Below, one piece after another: positions 50,018-59,023 of a stretch of 64,000 nt of DNA (position 1 is the stretch's first letter; every line of letters begins with the position of its first letter). The notes beneath the pieces were generated by a model. It made no database searches. It was not told the DNA's origin and saw only the letters and a program-made list of their open reading frames with translations. The stretch is from assembly GCA_039954875.1 (NCBI GenBank), contig CP157202.1, forward strand, positions 744,001 to 808,000, written 5' to 3'. The position numbers and the translations under genes were made by a program. This stretch comes from G039954875 sp039954875. Lineage in GTDB: Bacteria > Bacteroidota > Bacteroidia > Flavobacteriales > Blattabacteriaceae.

Positions 50018-52240
50018 ATGGACGTGCAGAAATTTTATTACGACAACCGCATTGTAAAGGCCTTCTTATATGCCACGATCTTTTGGGCCATCATAGGATT
50101 TTTGGCGGGTCTGACTGTGGCCCTGATGTTGTTTTACCCACAGCTCCCTGAGTGGATTTTGGGCAGCAATCTGAAAGATTCTCAAGGTATGATGGGCTTC
50201 GGCCGTTGGCGGATGCTGCATACAACCACGGTTATTTTTGCTTTCGTAGGGAACATCATCTTCACCGGATCGTATTATTCGCTGCAACGGCTCTTGAAAG
50301 CCCGGATGTACAGTGATATACTGAGTTGGATCCACTTCTGGGGCTGGCAACTATTCATCCTGCTCTCCTGGGTGACCTTCTTGATGGGGATCAATACCAG
50401 CAAAGAATATGCAGAACACGAATGGCCCTTGGACATCCTCATCGCCGTGATCTGGATAATCTATGGAATCAACATGATAGGTGCCATCTTCAAAAGACGG
50501 GTCAAACACCTCTACGTGGCTATCTGGTTTTTTCTAGGCACTTGGGTAGCTGTAGCCATGTTGCACATATTCAACAATTTTGAATTACCCATCTCGGGTA
50601 CCTCACTCAAGAGTTATTCACTATATGCCGGCGTGCAAGACGCATTGATGCAATGGTGGTACGGGCATAATGCTGTGGCATTCGTTTTGACCACACCTAT
50701 CTTGGGATTAATGTACTATTTCATCCCCAAAGCATCAGGTAGGCCTGTGTTTTCATATAAGCTCTCAATCATACATTTCTGGTCACTGATCTTCGTATAC
50801 ATATGGGCCGGGCCGCACCACTTGATGTACACAGCCCTCCCCGGCTGGGCACAGATGCTGGGGACTGTATTTTCGATCATGCTCATTGCCCCCTCTTGGG
50901 GTGGAATGCTCAACGGATTACTAACGCTCAGAGGTGCATGGGACGAAGTGCGGGAAGATCCTATTCTGAAATTTTTCGTAGTAGCGGTCACTTCCTATGG
51001 CATGGCTACATTTGATGGCCCGATGTTAGCCACTAAGACATTGAATGCCATTGGCCACTTCACCGACTGGGTCATTGCCCATGTACATCTGGGGACTCTA
51101 GGTTGGAACGGTTTTATGGCTTTTGGGGTGATCTATTGGTTGGTGCAAAGGCTTTGGAATACCAAGTTACATTCTGTTGCTCTAGCCAACGCTCATTTTT
51201 GGCTCGGTACACTGGGTATTATATTCTATGTGATCCCGATGTATTGGGGTGCTATAACACAGGCTGAAATGTGGAAGGAATTCAAGCCCGATGGTACATT
51301 GATGAACAAAAACTTCCTCGATACAGTTACGACGATAATCCCATTTTACATAATGCGGTTTATCGGGGGAAGTCTCTATCTTCTCGGGGCTTTACTGATG
51401 GTCTACAACGTGTACAAAACGATAAATAAAGGAACCTTCCTCAACAATGAATTGGCCGAAGCTCCTGCCCTGCCAAAATTATTCAGCAAAAGGACAGCGG
51501 GAGAGACCTTTCACAGTTGGCTTGAACGTAAACCTATACAATTCACCCTATTGTCTCTCATCGTCGTGGCTATCGGTGGAATTGTAGAAATCATCCCAAC
51601 CCTGGTGATCAAATCCAACATCCCAACCCTATCAAGCGTCAAACCTTACAGTTCACTCGAACTCGAAGGTAGAGACCTATATATCAGAGAGGGATGTAAT
51701 AGTTGTCATTCGCAGATAGTGCGACCGTTCAGGGATGAGGTAGTCCGCTATCGCGAGTATTCCAAAGCGGGAGAATTCGTATACGACCATCCGTTTCTAT
51801 GGGGCTCTAAACGCACTGGGCCCGATTTGGCCAGGGAAGGTGGAAAGAATCCAAGTTCATGGCACTTCAAACACATGTATGATCCACGTTCGACCTCCCC
51901 AGGATCTATAATGCCGCGTTACCCATGGTTAATCTACCAAAAATTGGACAGGTCGGCGACACAAGCCAAGATGCGGACGATGGTCAAGCTTGGCGTACCC
52001 TATCAGCAAGAGCAAATAGAAAACGCCTACGCCGAAATGGACACTCAAGCAGCCAAAATAGTAAAGGATGTTTACAGCGAATCTCCCGATATCAAGACAC
52101 AGATAGATGAACAGAAAAAGCAACAGAGCAGCAAATTCATTCCCTTGAAAAAAAGGGAAATTATTGCATTGATCGCTTATCTGCAACGACTGGGTACAGA
52201 TATCAAAGCTGAAGAGAACGAACCGACCCAAAACAAATAA
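50018..52240 (+). CDS. ccoNO: cbb3-type cytochrome c oxidase, fused subunits I and II
   Basis: A 740-residue fusion. Residues 1-480 are CcoN, the catalytic subunit, with about 12 membrane helices; haem and copper histidines are visible in MLHTTTVIFAFVGN, MQWWYGHNAVAFVLT, WAGPHHLMYTALPGW and WVIAHVHLGTLGWNG. A linker helix (around 500-530) leads to CcoO, a monohaem cytochrome c with the haem site GCNSCHSQ (Cys560, Cys563, His564) and a likely Met ligand in SIMPRYPWL. The N-O fusion is common in Bacteroidota and rare elsewhere. The enzyme reduces oxygen with high affinity and pumps protons. It is the centre of an operon with ccoS before and ccoQ four bases after. Confidence 0.95.
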   Translation: MDVQKFYYDNRIVKAFLYATIFWAIIGFLAGLTVALMLFYPQLPEWILGSNLKDSQGMMGFGRWRMLHTTTVIFAFVGNIIFTGSYYSLQRLLKARMYSDILSWIHFWGWQLFILLSWVTFLMGINTSKEYAEHEWPLDILIAVIWIIYGINMIGAIFKRRVKHLYVAIWFFLGTWVAVAMLHIFNNFELPISGTSLKSYSLYAGVQDALMQWWYGHNAVAFVLTTPILGLMYYFIPKASGRPVFSYKLSIIHFWSLIFVYIWAGPHHLMYTALPGWAQMLGTVFSIMLIAPSWGGMLNGLLTLRGAWDEVREDPILKFFVVAVTSYGMATFDGPMLATKTLNAIGHFTDWVIAHVHLGTLGWNGFMAFGVIYWLVQRLWNTKLHSVALANAHFWLGTLGIIFYVIPMYWGAITQAEMWKEFKPDGTLMNKNFLDTVTTIIPFYIMRFIGGSLYLLGALLMVYNVYKTINKGTFLNNELAEAPALPKLFSKRTAGETFHSWLERKPIQFTLLSLIVVAIGGIVEIIPTLVIKSNIPTLSSVKPYSSLELEGRDLYIREGCNSCHSQIVRPFRDEVVRYREYSKAGEFVYDHPFLWGSKRTGPDLAREGGKNPSSWHFKHMYDPRSTSPGSIMPRYPWLIYQKLDRSATQAKMRTMVKLGVPYQQEQIENAYAEMDTQAAKIVKDVYSESPDIKTQIDEQKKQQSSKFIPLKKREIIALIAYLQRLGTDIKAEENEPTQNK

Positions 52241-52244
52241 AAAC

Positions 52245-52430
52245 ATGATAAAATTTTTCAAGCAGTACATCACAACAACCAAATACGGAGATGTGCTTCA
52301 ATCAGGAGTCTTGGTGTTTTTTTTTCTACTCTTTTGTCTAGTGGTTTTTTTTGTCTACAAAAAGCCTAAGGGTTACTATAAGGAAGTCATGGACCTACCC
52401 TTGGAAGATCATGAAAACAATACCCTATGA
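52245..52430 (+). CDS. ccoQ: cbb3 oxidase small subunit CcoQ/FixQ
   Basis: A 61-residue single-helix membrane protein (SGVLVFFFLLFCLVVFFVYK) with the short cytoplasmic tail KPKGYYKEVMDLPLEDHENN. Size, helix and place between ccoNO and ccoP identify it as the CcoQ-type stabilising subunit; sequence conservation in this family is low. It overlaps ccoP by four bases. Confidence 0.8.
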   Translation: MIKFFKQYITTTKYGDVLQSGVLVFFFLLFCLVVFFVYKKPKGYYKEVMDLPLEDHENNTL

Positions 52431-53305
52431 CACCCAGAACGCCTATTTATATCACCATTCCCTTGGCCTTGTCTGTCATTCTGTTTACTTTTTACGTATT
52501 CTCAGGAAGCGATACTTCATACGTTAAACATCCGATCGTATTGGCCTTTTTGGTCCTTGCTCTAATTCTCTTATTGATCTTGGAGGCCCTCAACGGAGTC
52601 ATATATAATCAAAAACTCAAGTTCCTATCAGAACAAGAAAGATGCAGGCTCATTAAAAAAAATAGAGAAAATTATTTTGTAAGATTATACAAATCCGGTC
52701 TCTATACTCCCACAGACGAGAGTGAAAAGGCAGAAGAGATCGACCATGATTTTGATGGCATACTTGAACTCGACAACAAATTACCTGAGTGGTGGGTCAG
52801 TCTTTTTTATCTGAGCATTATCTTTGCACTACTCTACTTCTGTGCCTACCTATTTACGGATTTTGCACATCCTCAAAAGGAATACGAAATCGCATACGAA
52901 AGACAATTGGCCGAAGTGATCGCCTATGAAAAAACCCGCCCACAAGCTACGCTAGAGACGGCCAACTTCAACGAAGAACTCGTATCTGAGGGTAGAGTCT
53001 TATTTGAAGAAATATGTGCCACTTGCCACAATCCAGACGGTAGCGGCAGCACGGGTCCCAACCTGACTGACGAATATTGGATCAACAAACAAGAGAAAGA
53101 ACTATTCAAAAACGCGTTTTACATGGTATGGAATGGTAGTGAAAATAATCCGACTATGCGTGCTTTCGGCGCCACCGGAGAGCTCAAAGGTAACGATATC
53201 GAAAAGTTGGCTAGTTATGTCTATGCCATCAATATAGGTCCAAAGAAACCGGACAATCCCAAAGCCCCTCAGGGAGAAAAAGTAACTTGGGAAGAACCTA
53301 AATAA
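52427..53305 (+). CDS. ccoP: cbb3 oxidase cytochrome c subunit CcoP
   Basis: A 292-residue membrane-bound cytochrome c that delivers electrons to CcoO/CcoN. Two N-terminal helices, then the FixP N-terminal motif DHDFDGILELDNKLPEWW (about 107-123) and a third helix, followed by the haem-binding site CATCHNPDGSGSTGPNL (Cys197, Cys200, His201). Only one haem motif is present, in contrast to the dihaem CcoP of proteobacteria; one-haem forms are usual in Bacteroidota. It overlaps ccoQ by four bases. Confidence 0.93.
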   Translation: MTPRTPIYITIPLALSVILFTFYVFSGSDTSYVKHPIVLAFLVLALILLLILEALNGVIYNQKLKFLSEQERCRLIKKNRENYFVRLYKSGLYTPTDESEKAEEIDHDFDGILELDNKLPEWWVSLFYLSIIFALLYFCAYLFTDFAHPQKEYEIAYERQLAEVIAYEKTRPQATLETANFNEELVSEGRVLFEEICATCHNPDGSGSTGPNLTDEYWINKQEKELFKNAFYMVWNGSENNPTMRAFGATGELKGNDIEKLASYVYAINIGPKKPDNPKAPQGEKVTWEEPK

Positions 53306-53313
53306 TCAATGAG

Positions 53314-53709
53314 ATGAAATCCAAAATCAAAAACCCGGCATATCTTCTAGGAACACTTACACTTTTGACTCTCTCAAACGCTTATTATAGTGACAAAAAA
53401 TCGCAAGAAATCATAATCATCCATCGACATACCACCCATCACTCCAAAGAGCAGACTATAAAGAACTTCAACCAGGTCCATTCCATATTCAGTCGTCAAA
53501 AAGAGTATATAGGGGTGAACTTTCTAAGATCAATAAACCAAAGATCTCAATACGGTTATCTGATCTTTGGTAGATGTAGAAACATCGAAGATTATCAAAA
53601 AGCTACCAAAAAGCAAACGGTCAAAAACCTGAGTAAAAATATCCACTTCAACGTCTACCAACGCATCCGACTCGAGGGGTATAAATGGGGTGAGGACATG
53701 ATCAGCTAA
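53314..53709 (+). CDS. Truncated antibiotic-biosynthesis-monooxygenase-like protein
   Basis: A 131-residue frame eight bases after ccoP. The N-terminus MKSKIKNPAYLLGTLTLLTL could be a signal sequence; the rest, including NFNQVHSIFSRQKEYIGVNF and YGYLIFGRCRNIEDYQKATK, looks like one ABM-type ferredoxin-like domain. After the TAA the plus strand is still readable for about 150 bases (ARTERYFRKSIDLVMDYLNT, then a stop and VACMRTRPAEAEYPYMVMIR), which looks like a second domain of the same kind. I infer a two-domain protein cut short by a nonsense change; whether the first domain is still useful is unknown. The function in an oxidase operon is not clear. It might equally be scored as a pseudogene. 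Confidence 0.5.
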   Translation: MKSKIKNPAYLLGTLTLLTLSNAYYSDKKSQEIIIIHRHTTHHSKEQTIKNFNQVHSIFSRQKEYIGVNFLRSINQRSQYGYLIFGRCRNIEDYQKATKKQTVKNLSKNIHFNVYQRIRLEGYKWGEDMIS

Positions 53710-54061
53710 GTGCTTTTCTTTAAGTTAACCGATGCACGCACAGAAAGATATTTCAGAAAGTCCATCGATCTAGTCATGGACTATTTAAACACGAAAAAAG
53801 GTTTAGTCTAAGCCGTAGCTTGTATGAGAACCCGTCCTGCTGAGGCTGAATATCCTTATATGGTCATGATACGATTTAAATATCTAGAACACTACTATAC
53901 AAGCCTTTGATGGAGATGTAGCCACCTCATCTATATACAACCATTTGCCCAAATCCGGGCAAATGGTCTACGATCTCTATGAGCGTGTTAAGTAACCCTA
54001 ACGATAATTGACAGGGAGTAAAAAAGTGTAAAAGTTTTGAAATATATAACTTTTTCAAACT
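53710..54061 (+). other. Decayed end of the ABM-like gene and spacer before ccoG
   Basis: The first half holds the broken second ABM-like domain. The second half has a hairpin at 53941-53966 and then a spacer with TTGACAGGGAG at 54010; no TAnnTTTG box is apparent before ccoG. Confidence 0.4.
53941..53966. repeat. 10-bp inverted repeat between ccoP block and ccoG
   Basis: CCATTTGCCC and GGGCAAATGG are exact complements around the loop AAATCC. The stem lies between the ccoSNOQP block and the ccoG block, so it may partly end or process the upstream transcript. There is no T-run. Confidence 0.4.
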
Positions 54062-55510
54062 ATGCCGACTATGGAAAAAAATCTGAAACAAGAAACACTT
54101 CTAGAAAAAGAAAGTTTCCGTGACCATATCAATACCATGGATCAAGCGGGTGCTCGTAAATGGGTCTACCCACGAAAGATCAACGGACAGTATTATAAGA
54201 AGCGAACTTATCTAAGCTGTTTCCTCATTGTTTTTTTTCTATCAGCCCCATTCATCACGATCCACGATGATCCTTTTCTCAAATTTGACGTTTTGAGGCG
54301 GGAATTTTTCATTTTTTCTTTTCCTTTCTATCCCCAAGATTTCTTTCTCTTTGCCTTGGGAACGATCATCACTTTGGTGTTTATCACTTTGTTTACTGTG
54401 GTCTACGGCAGGATATTTTGTGGCTGGCTATGCTTACAAACCATCTTCTTAGAAATGGTCTTCCGAAAGATCGAATACGCCATAGAGGGCGACCGAGGCG
54501 CACAACTACGCCTGGACAAGCAATCCTGGGACGCGGAAAAAATTCGAAAAAAGCTCTTTAAATGGTCGATCTTTGCCTTAGTTGCCTTAATCATGTCACA
54601 CGTATTGTTTACCTATCTCATAGGGACCGATGTACTTTTCAAAGCCATCGAAGAGGGGCCTATGGAGCACAGTGGTATCTTCTTAGTAATTTTTACCAAT
54701 ACTGGAGTGATTTATTTCGTATACGCTTGGTTCAGAGAGCAAGCCTGTACATTGGTATGCCCTTATGGAAGATTTCAAAGCGTCTTGATCGATCGGCATA
54801 CCATCGTCGTTACCTACGACTATAAACGAGGAGAAGCCGCAGCCGGACGGGCCAAATTTAGAAAAGGAGAAGATCGCCAAGCTCTCGGGAAAGGAGATTG
54901 CATCGACTGTGGACAATGTGTAGATGTATGTCCGACAGGAATCGATATACGTCACGGTACGCAGCTAGAATGTATCAATTGCACCGCCTGTATGGATGCT
55001 TGTGATGAAATCATGGACAAGACTGGAGCAGCACGAGGATTGATACGTTATGCTTCCGAACATAATATCGCTACGGGACAAAAGACCCGCTTCAATGGCA
55101 GGATCTTAGCTTACACAACAGTTTTGATCATCCTGATCAGTGCATTGGGTGTGCTCTTGGCATTTAGGACACCAGTAGAAACTAAAATATTTCGCATACC
55201 TGGTTCGGAATATACCATACAGGCGGATCAAGTCATCAACCCCTACGAATACACACTCATCAACAAAACTTCACAAAAACTCAACTTGAGTTTCAAGATA
55301 CTATCACATCGGGGTGAAGTACGCCTACCTTATGGACAACAACGCATCAAAGTCCAAAAAGGAGAAATCCTCAAAGGAGAAGTGCAACTTATCATTCCTA
55401 AATCCAAAATCTATCATGCGAAAACCGAGGTACAAATTGGGCTATATGACGAAAGAGGCAAATTAATAGACGCATATACTACAGCCTTCCTAGGACCGTT
55501 TAAATTTTAA
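54062..55510 (+). CDS. ccoG: cbb3 oxidase accessory ferredoxin-like protein CcoG/RdxA
   Basis: A 482-residue membrane protein with about five helices in the N-terminal half and a ferredoxin-type cytoplasmic region. CcoG reduces copper for delivery to the cbb3 oxidase. Cysteine motifs are visible: FCGWLCLQTIF, QACTLVCPYGRFQ, DCIDCGQCVDVCPTGIDI and LECINCTACMDACDEIM, giving two [4Fe-4S] sites. The C-terminal 130 residues form an immunoglobulin-like periplasmic domain (FixG_C), ending FLGPFKF. A second ATG at 54071 is an equally possible start. ccoH follows after three bases. Confidence 0.92.
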   Translation: MPTMEKNLKQETLLEKESFRDHINTMDQAGARKWVYPRKINGQYYKKRTYLSCFLIVFFLSAPFITIHDDPFLKFDVLRREFFIFSFPFYPQDFFLFALGTIITLVFITLFTVVYGRIFCGWLCLQTIFLEMVFRKIEYAIEGDRGAQLRLDKQSWDAEKIRKKLFKWSIFALVALIMSHVLFTYLIGTDVLFKAIEEGPMEHSGIFLVIFTNTGVIYFVYAWFREQACTLVCPYGRFQSVLIDRHTIVVTYDYKRGEAAAGRAKFRKGEDRQALGKGDCIDCGQCVDVCPTGIDIRHGTQLECINCTACMDACDEIMDKTGAARGLIRYASEHNIATGQKTRFNGRILAYTTVLIILISALGVLLAFRTPVETKIFRIPGSEYTIQADQVINPYEYTLINKTSQKLNLSFKILSHRGEVRLPYGQQRIKVQKGEILKGEVQLIIPKSKIYHAKTEVQIGLYDERGKLIDAYTTAFLGPFKF

Positions 55511-55513
55511 CCC

Positions 55514-55969
55514 ATGCAGATCAAATTTCACTGGGGTATAGGGATCGTTGCACTGGCTTTGGTCAGCTATGTCAGCTTCATCATTTACATCGCCTTCTTA
55601 CGGCCTAATATGGCTAGTGAACTGATTTCAGATCGTTATTACGAAGAGGAAATAAAGTATCAGGAGACTATCGATGAAAAAAAAAATACTTCCGCCTTGG
55701 CTGAAAAGGTGAAAGTCTGGATCGTCCCCAATGGGATACGGATCCGCTTCCCTGCACCTTTCAACGCCCACAACACTATTGGAGAGTCGTTTTTACTCAG
55801 ACCTTCGAACAAAGATTGGGACATCCGTCAGCAACTCACTTTGGACACTCAAGGTGAGCAACTCATCCCGGCAAAGGTTTTGATCAAAGGAGCATACAAG
55901 CTCACCTTACGATGGCGCTCAAATGGGAAAAAATACTTGACCGAACAAACCCTTATATGGAAACCTTAA
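55514..55969 (+). CDS. ccoH: FixH/CcoH-family protein
   Basis: A 151-residue protein with one N-terminal membrane helix (WGIGIVALALVSYVSFIIYI) and a periplasmic domain of the FixH type, including SDRYYEEEIKYQETIDEKKN and the C-terminal GAYKLTLRWRSNGKKYLTEQ. CcoH assists cbb3 oxidase assembly and stability. Position between ccoG and the TauE-like gene is standard. Its last ten bases overlap the next gene. Confidence 0.88.
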   Translation: MQIKFHWGIGIVALALVSYVSFIIYIAFLRPNMASELISDRYYEEEIKYQETIDEKKNTSALAEKVKVWIVPNGIRIRFPAPFNAHNTIGESFLLRPSNKDWDIRQQLTLDTQGEQLIPAKVLIKGAYKLTLRWRSNGKKYLTEQTLIWKP

Positions 55970-56709
55970 TCGTCAGCACAGCATTCCTCTTGGGGATTGC
56001 CGGAAGTTTACATTGCTTTGGCATGTGCGGGCCGATCGCTTTTGCCATCACAATAGACCGACATCATCGGCTGAAGATGATCCTTCAAAACCTGACTTAT
56101 CAATCTGGTCGGGTCGTCTCCTATATGGCCTTAGGAATATTTTTCGGACTGATAGGCTATGGATGTTCCCTGGCTGGCTTTCAAAAAACTCTTTCACTAT
56201 TGCTGGGTATCAGTATAATGGCTTCGGTATTCCTCTCAAGAAAATTCTTAAGCAAGCTCAAACCATTCAAAATTTACACCTTAAGATTAGTTCGATTGCG
56301 ATCTACGCTTGGTAAATTTATCATAAAAAAGACTTTTCCCGCTCTATTCATCACTGGTATACTAAATGGTTTACTTCCCTGCGGGCTGGTCTATACAGCC
56401 GTCACTGCAGCAATGTCTACAGGCGAAGCCTCTTCGGGTGGGCTCTTTATGCTATACTTTGGGCTGGGCACCGTACCTTTGATGTTTGTTACGGTGATGA
56501 TGGGAAATTTCATTAGCCTTCATCTTAGGAATAAGATATTTAAGATGATCTCAGTGATGGTATTTTTTGTTGGCATCCTACTCGTGCTGCGTAGCCTAGG
56601 CTTGGGCATCCCCTACGTATCTCCTACAAACGGAGAATTACATCCAAAAGAACAACATCAAGGGGAATTTCACAAAACAAAACCTATCTCATCTGATCAT
56701 TGCCATTGA
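55960..56709 (+). CDS. TauE/SafE-family membrane protein of the cbb3 operon (CcoI/copper-associated type)
   Basis: From the ATG at 55960 (METLIVSTAFLLGIAGSLHC) the product has about 249 residues and six to seven membrane helices. The motif GSLHCFGMCGPIAFAI with two cysteines and a histidine is typical of the TauE/SafE-type proteins encoded at the end of cbb3 operons (sometimes called CcoS-associated or heavy-metal transporter-like), and FITGILNGLLPCGLVYTAVT carries the second conserved Pro-Cys. The frame is open from 55912, but the inner start fits the family and overlaps ccoH by only ten bases. A histidine-rich tail (HCH at the end) hints at metal binding. Copper handling for the oxidase is a likely but unproven role, notable because no ccoI is present here. 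Confidence 0.82.
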   Translation, partial: ETLIVSTAFLLGIAGSLHCFGMCGPIAFAITIDRHHRLKMILQNLTYQSGRVVSYMALGIFFGLIGYGCSLAGFQKTLSLLLGISIMASVFLSRKFLSKLKPFKIYTLRLVRLRSTLGKFIIKKTFPALFITGILNGLLPCGLVYTAVTAAMSTGEASSGGLFMLYFGLGTVPLMFVTVMMGNFISLHLRNKIFKMISVMVFFVGILLVLRSLGLGIPYVSPTNGELHPKEQHQGEFHKTKPISSDHCH

Positions 56710-56724
56710 AAAGATCTAATATTC

Positions 56725-58992
56725 ATGAATAAAAAAAACCGTTTCCGCGAAGAAGCATTGGATTATCATCGTCAATTTCCTGCTGGTAAGATACAGATAT
56801 CCCCCACGAAAAAATACAGTACGCAACGTGATCTATCTCTGGCCTACTCACCAGGGGTAGCTATACCTTGTCAAGAGATTGCCCGCTTCCCTCAAGAGGT
56901 ATACAATTACACGGCCAAAGGTAATCTCGTAGCAGTCATATCCAACGGTACGGCCGTATTGGGGTTGGGAGACATCGGTGCATTAGCTTCCAAACCCGTG
57001 ATGGAAGGCAAAGGCTTATTATTCAAAATATTCGCTGGCATTGACGTATTCGACATCGAGATAGATGAGACTGACCCAGAACTATTTATCCAAGCCGTCA
57101 AGGCTATTGCTCCCACCTTCGGAGGTATCAACCTAGAGGATATCAAAGCACCCGAAGCCTTTGAAATAGAACGACGGCTCAAAACCGAGCTCGATATCCC
57201 GGTGATGCATGACGACCAACACGGCACGGCAATCATCTCAGGAGCAGCCCTGCTCAATGCTTTAGAATTGGTGGGAAAAGATATCCAAGAGATCAAAATG
57301 GTTGTCAATGGTGCTGGTGCTGCAGCAATTTCTTGTACCCGCATCTATAAACAACTAGGCGTACGGACTGAAAACATCATCATGTGTGACAGCAAAGGGG
57401 TCATCCACAATGCACGTACCGATCTCAACGAAGAAAAACGGGAATTTGCTGTCAATACCTCCATACATACCTTAGCAGAAGCACTCAAGGGTGCCGATGT
57501 TTTCATCGGTCTCTCCATTGGCGGCGTGCTGAGCTCTGAGATGTTGATGAGCATGGTCAAGGATCCAATCGTTCTTGCTATGGCCAACCCTGATCCAGAG
57601 ATCAATTACGAATTGGCTATCAATACCCGTCCCGATGTGATCATGGCTACAGGTCGGAGCGATTATCCCAACCAGGTCAACAATGTACTGGGATTCCCCT
57701 ACATCTTTAGAGGAGCTCTAGACGTGCATGCTACAACGATCAACGAAGAGATGAAATTAGCTGCCGTTTATGCCATAGCTAACCTAGCTAAAGAGCCTGT
57801 CCCCGAACAAGTCAACATCGTCTACGATCACAAAAACTTGACATTCGGTAGAGAATACATCATCCCCAAACCTTTTGACAATCGCTTGATCACCCGTGTA
57901 GCTCCAGCCGTGGCCAAGGCTGCGATAGAAGCCGGTGTAGCAAAAAGTCCCATCATCGATTGGAAAGCCTACGAAGAACAATTACTAGATAGAATGGGCT
58001 TTGACAGCAAAATTCTCCGAATGCTCCAAAACCGAGCACGCACTAATCCCAAAACTGTAGTATTTTGCAACGGCGAGGAGTACAATATACTCAGAGCCGT
58101 TCAGATTGTCAAAGAAGACGGTATCGCTCACCCGATCGTCTTGGGAAATGAGGTACGCATACGTGCTCTACTTCATGAGCATAAGATGGATGAAACACTG
58201 ACGATAATAGATCCCGAACAAGAGAGCCGTTCAGAAAAAACAGCACATTATGTTCGTACTTTCTGGCAACGCAAGCAACGCAAAGGCTTGACCCTCTATG
58301 ACGCTCAACGGCGTATACGTACACGAGACTATTTTGGGGCGATGATGGTAGATCAGGGTGATGCTGATGCAGTCATCACAGGATATTCGAGAAGTTTTTC
58401 TCTAAGTTTACGCCCCATATTAGAGGCCATTGGCCCAACCAATGGTGTGCATAAGACGGCAGGTATGATGATCTTACTCACCAAACGTGGTCCATTATTT
58501 TTGGCTGACACGGCAATGATACCTAATCCCACATCTGAAGAATTGGCTCGGATCGCATTGATGGCTGCTCGTGTAGTCAAAGGCTTTGATATCGAACCAC
58601 ACATTGCCATGCTGTCCTTTCAAAATTTTTCGGGTACTTCTAAGACTTCAGCCAAGGTAGCTCAAGCAGTAAATTGGTTGCACAAGTACCACCCCGAATT
58701 GACCGTCGACGGCGAGTTGCAACCAGACTTCGCTTTAGACGAGATCCTCATGGCGAAGAAATTTCCCTTCTCTAAACTAGCAGGCAAACGAGCCAATGTA
58801 TTTATATTTCCCAATTTATCTTCGGGCAATCTGACATATAAATTTATCCGAGGATTAGGGGATATCCAGATCATCGGCCCAATAATGCTAGGCATGCGTA
58901 AACCAGCTCACGTGATGCAAACACAATCCAGTGTAGAAGAGATTGTAAATATGACCACTATAGCCGTGGTCGACGCACAACTTAGAGAATAA
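56725..58992 (+). CDS. maeB: NADP-dependent malic enzyme with phosphotransacetylase-like domain
   Basis: MaeB decarboxylates malate to pyruvate with NADP, supplying NADPH and pyruvate. The 755-residue protein has the malic-enzyme part at about 1-430, with the tyrosine/lysine region SLAYSPGVAIPCQEIA, TAVLGLGDIGALASKPVMEG, the metal-binding segment DDQHGTAI and the NADP fold VVNGAGAAAISCTRIYK. Residues 440-755 form the PTA-like domain (for example TKRGPLFLADTAMIPNPTSE), which is regulatory, binding acetyl-CoA, in E. coli. The fusion is normal for MaeB. It starts 15 bases after the TauE-like gene and may share its transcript. It connects the TCA cycle, via SdhCAB, to pyruvate. Confidence 0.95.
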   Translation: MNKKNRFREEALDYHRQFPAGKIQISPTKKYSTQRDLSLAYSPGVAIPCQEIARFPQEVYNYTAKGNLVAVISNGTAVLGLGDIGALASKPVMEGKGLLFKIFAGIDVFDIEIDETDPELFIQAVKAIAPTFGGINLEDIKAPEAFEIERRLKTELDIPVMHDDQHGTAIISGAALLNALELVGKDIQEIKMVVNGAGAAAISCTRIYKQLGVRTENIIMCDSKGVIHNARTDLNEEKREFAVNTSIHTLAEALKGADVFIGLSIGGVLSSEMLMSMVKDPIVLAMANPDPEINYELAINTRPDVIMATGRSDYPNQVNNVLGFPYIFRGALDVHATTINEEMKLAAVYAIANLAKEPVPEQVNIVYDHKNLTFGREYIIPKPFDNRLITRVAPAVAKAAIEAGVAKSPIIDWKAYEEQLLDRMGFDSKILRMLQNRARTNPKTVVFCNGEEYNILRAVQIVKEDGIAHPIVLGNEVRIRALLHEHKMDETLTIIDPEQESRSEKTAHYVRTFWQRKQRKGLTLYDAQRRIRTRDYFGAMMVDQGDADAVITGYSRSFSLSLRPILEAIGPTNGVHKTAGMMILLTKRGPLFLADTAMIPNPTSEELARIALMAARVVKGFDIEPHIAMLSFQNFSGTSKTSAKVAQAVNWLHKYHPELTVDGELQPDFALDEILMAKKFPFSKLAGKRANVFIFPNLSSGNLTYKFIRGLGDIQIIGPIMLGMRKPAHVMQTQSSVEEIVNMTTIAVVDAQLRE

Positions 58993-59023
58993 ACAAATCA
59001 AAGCATCCTCTAAATAAATAGAA

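Noticed and set aside
54010..54061. TTGACA-like promoter before ccoG
   Set aside because: TTGACA resembles a proteobacterial -35, but Bacteroidota use TAnnTTTG at -7 and none is found at the right distance.
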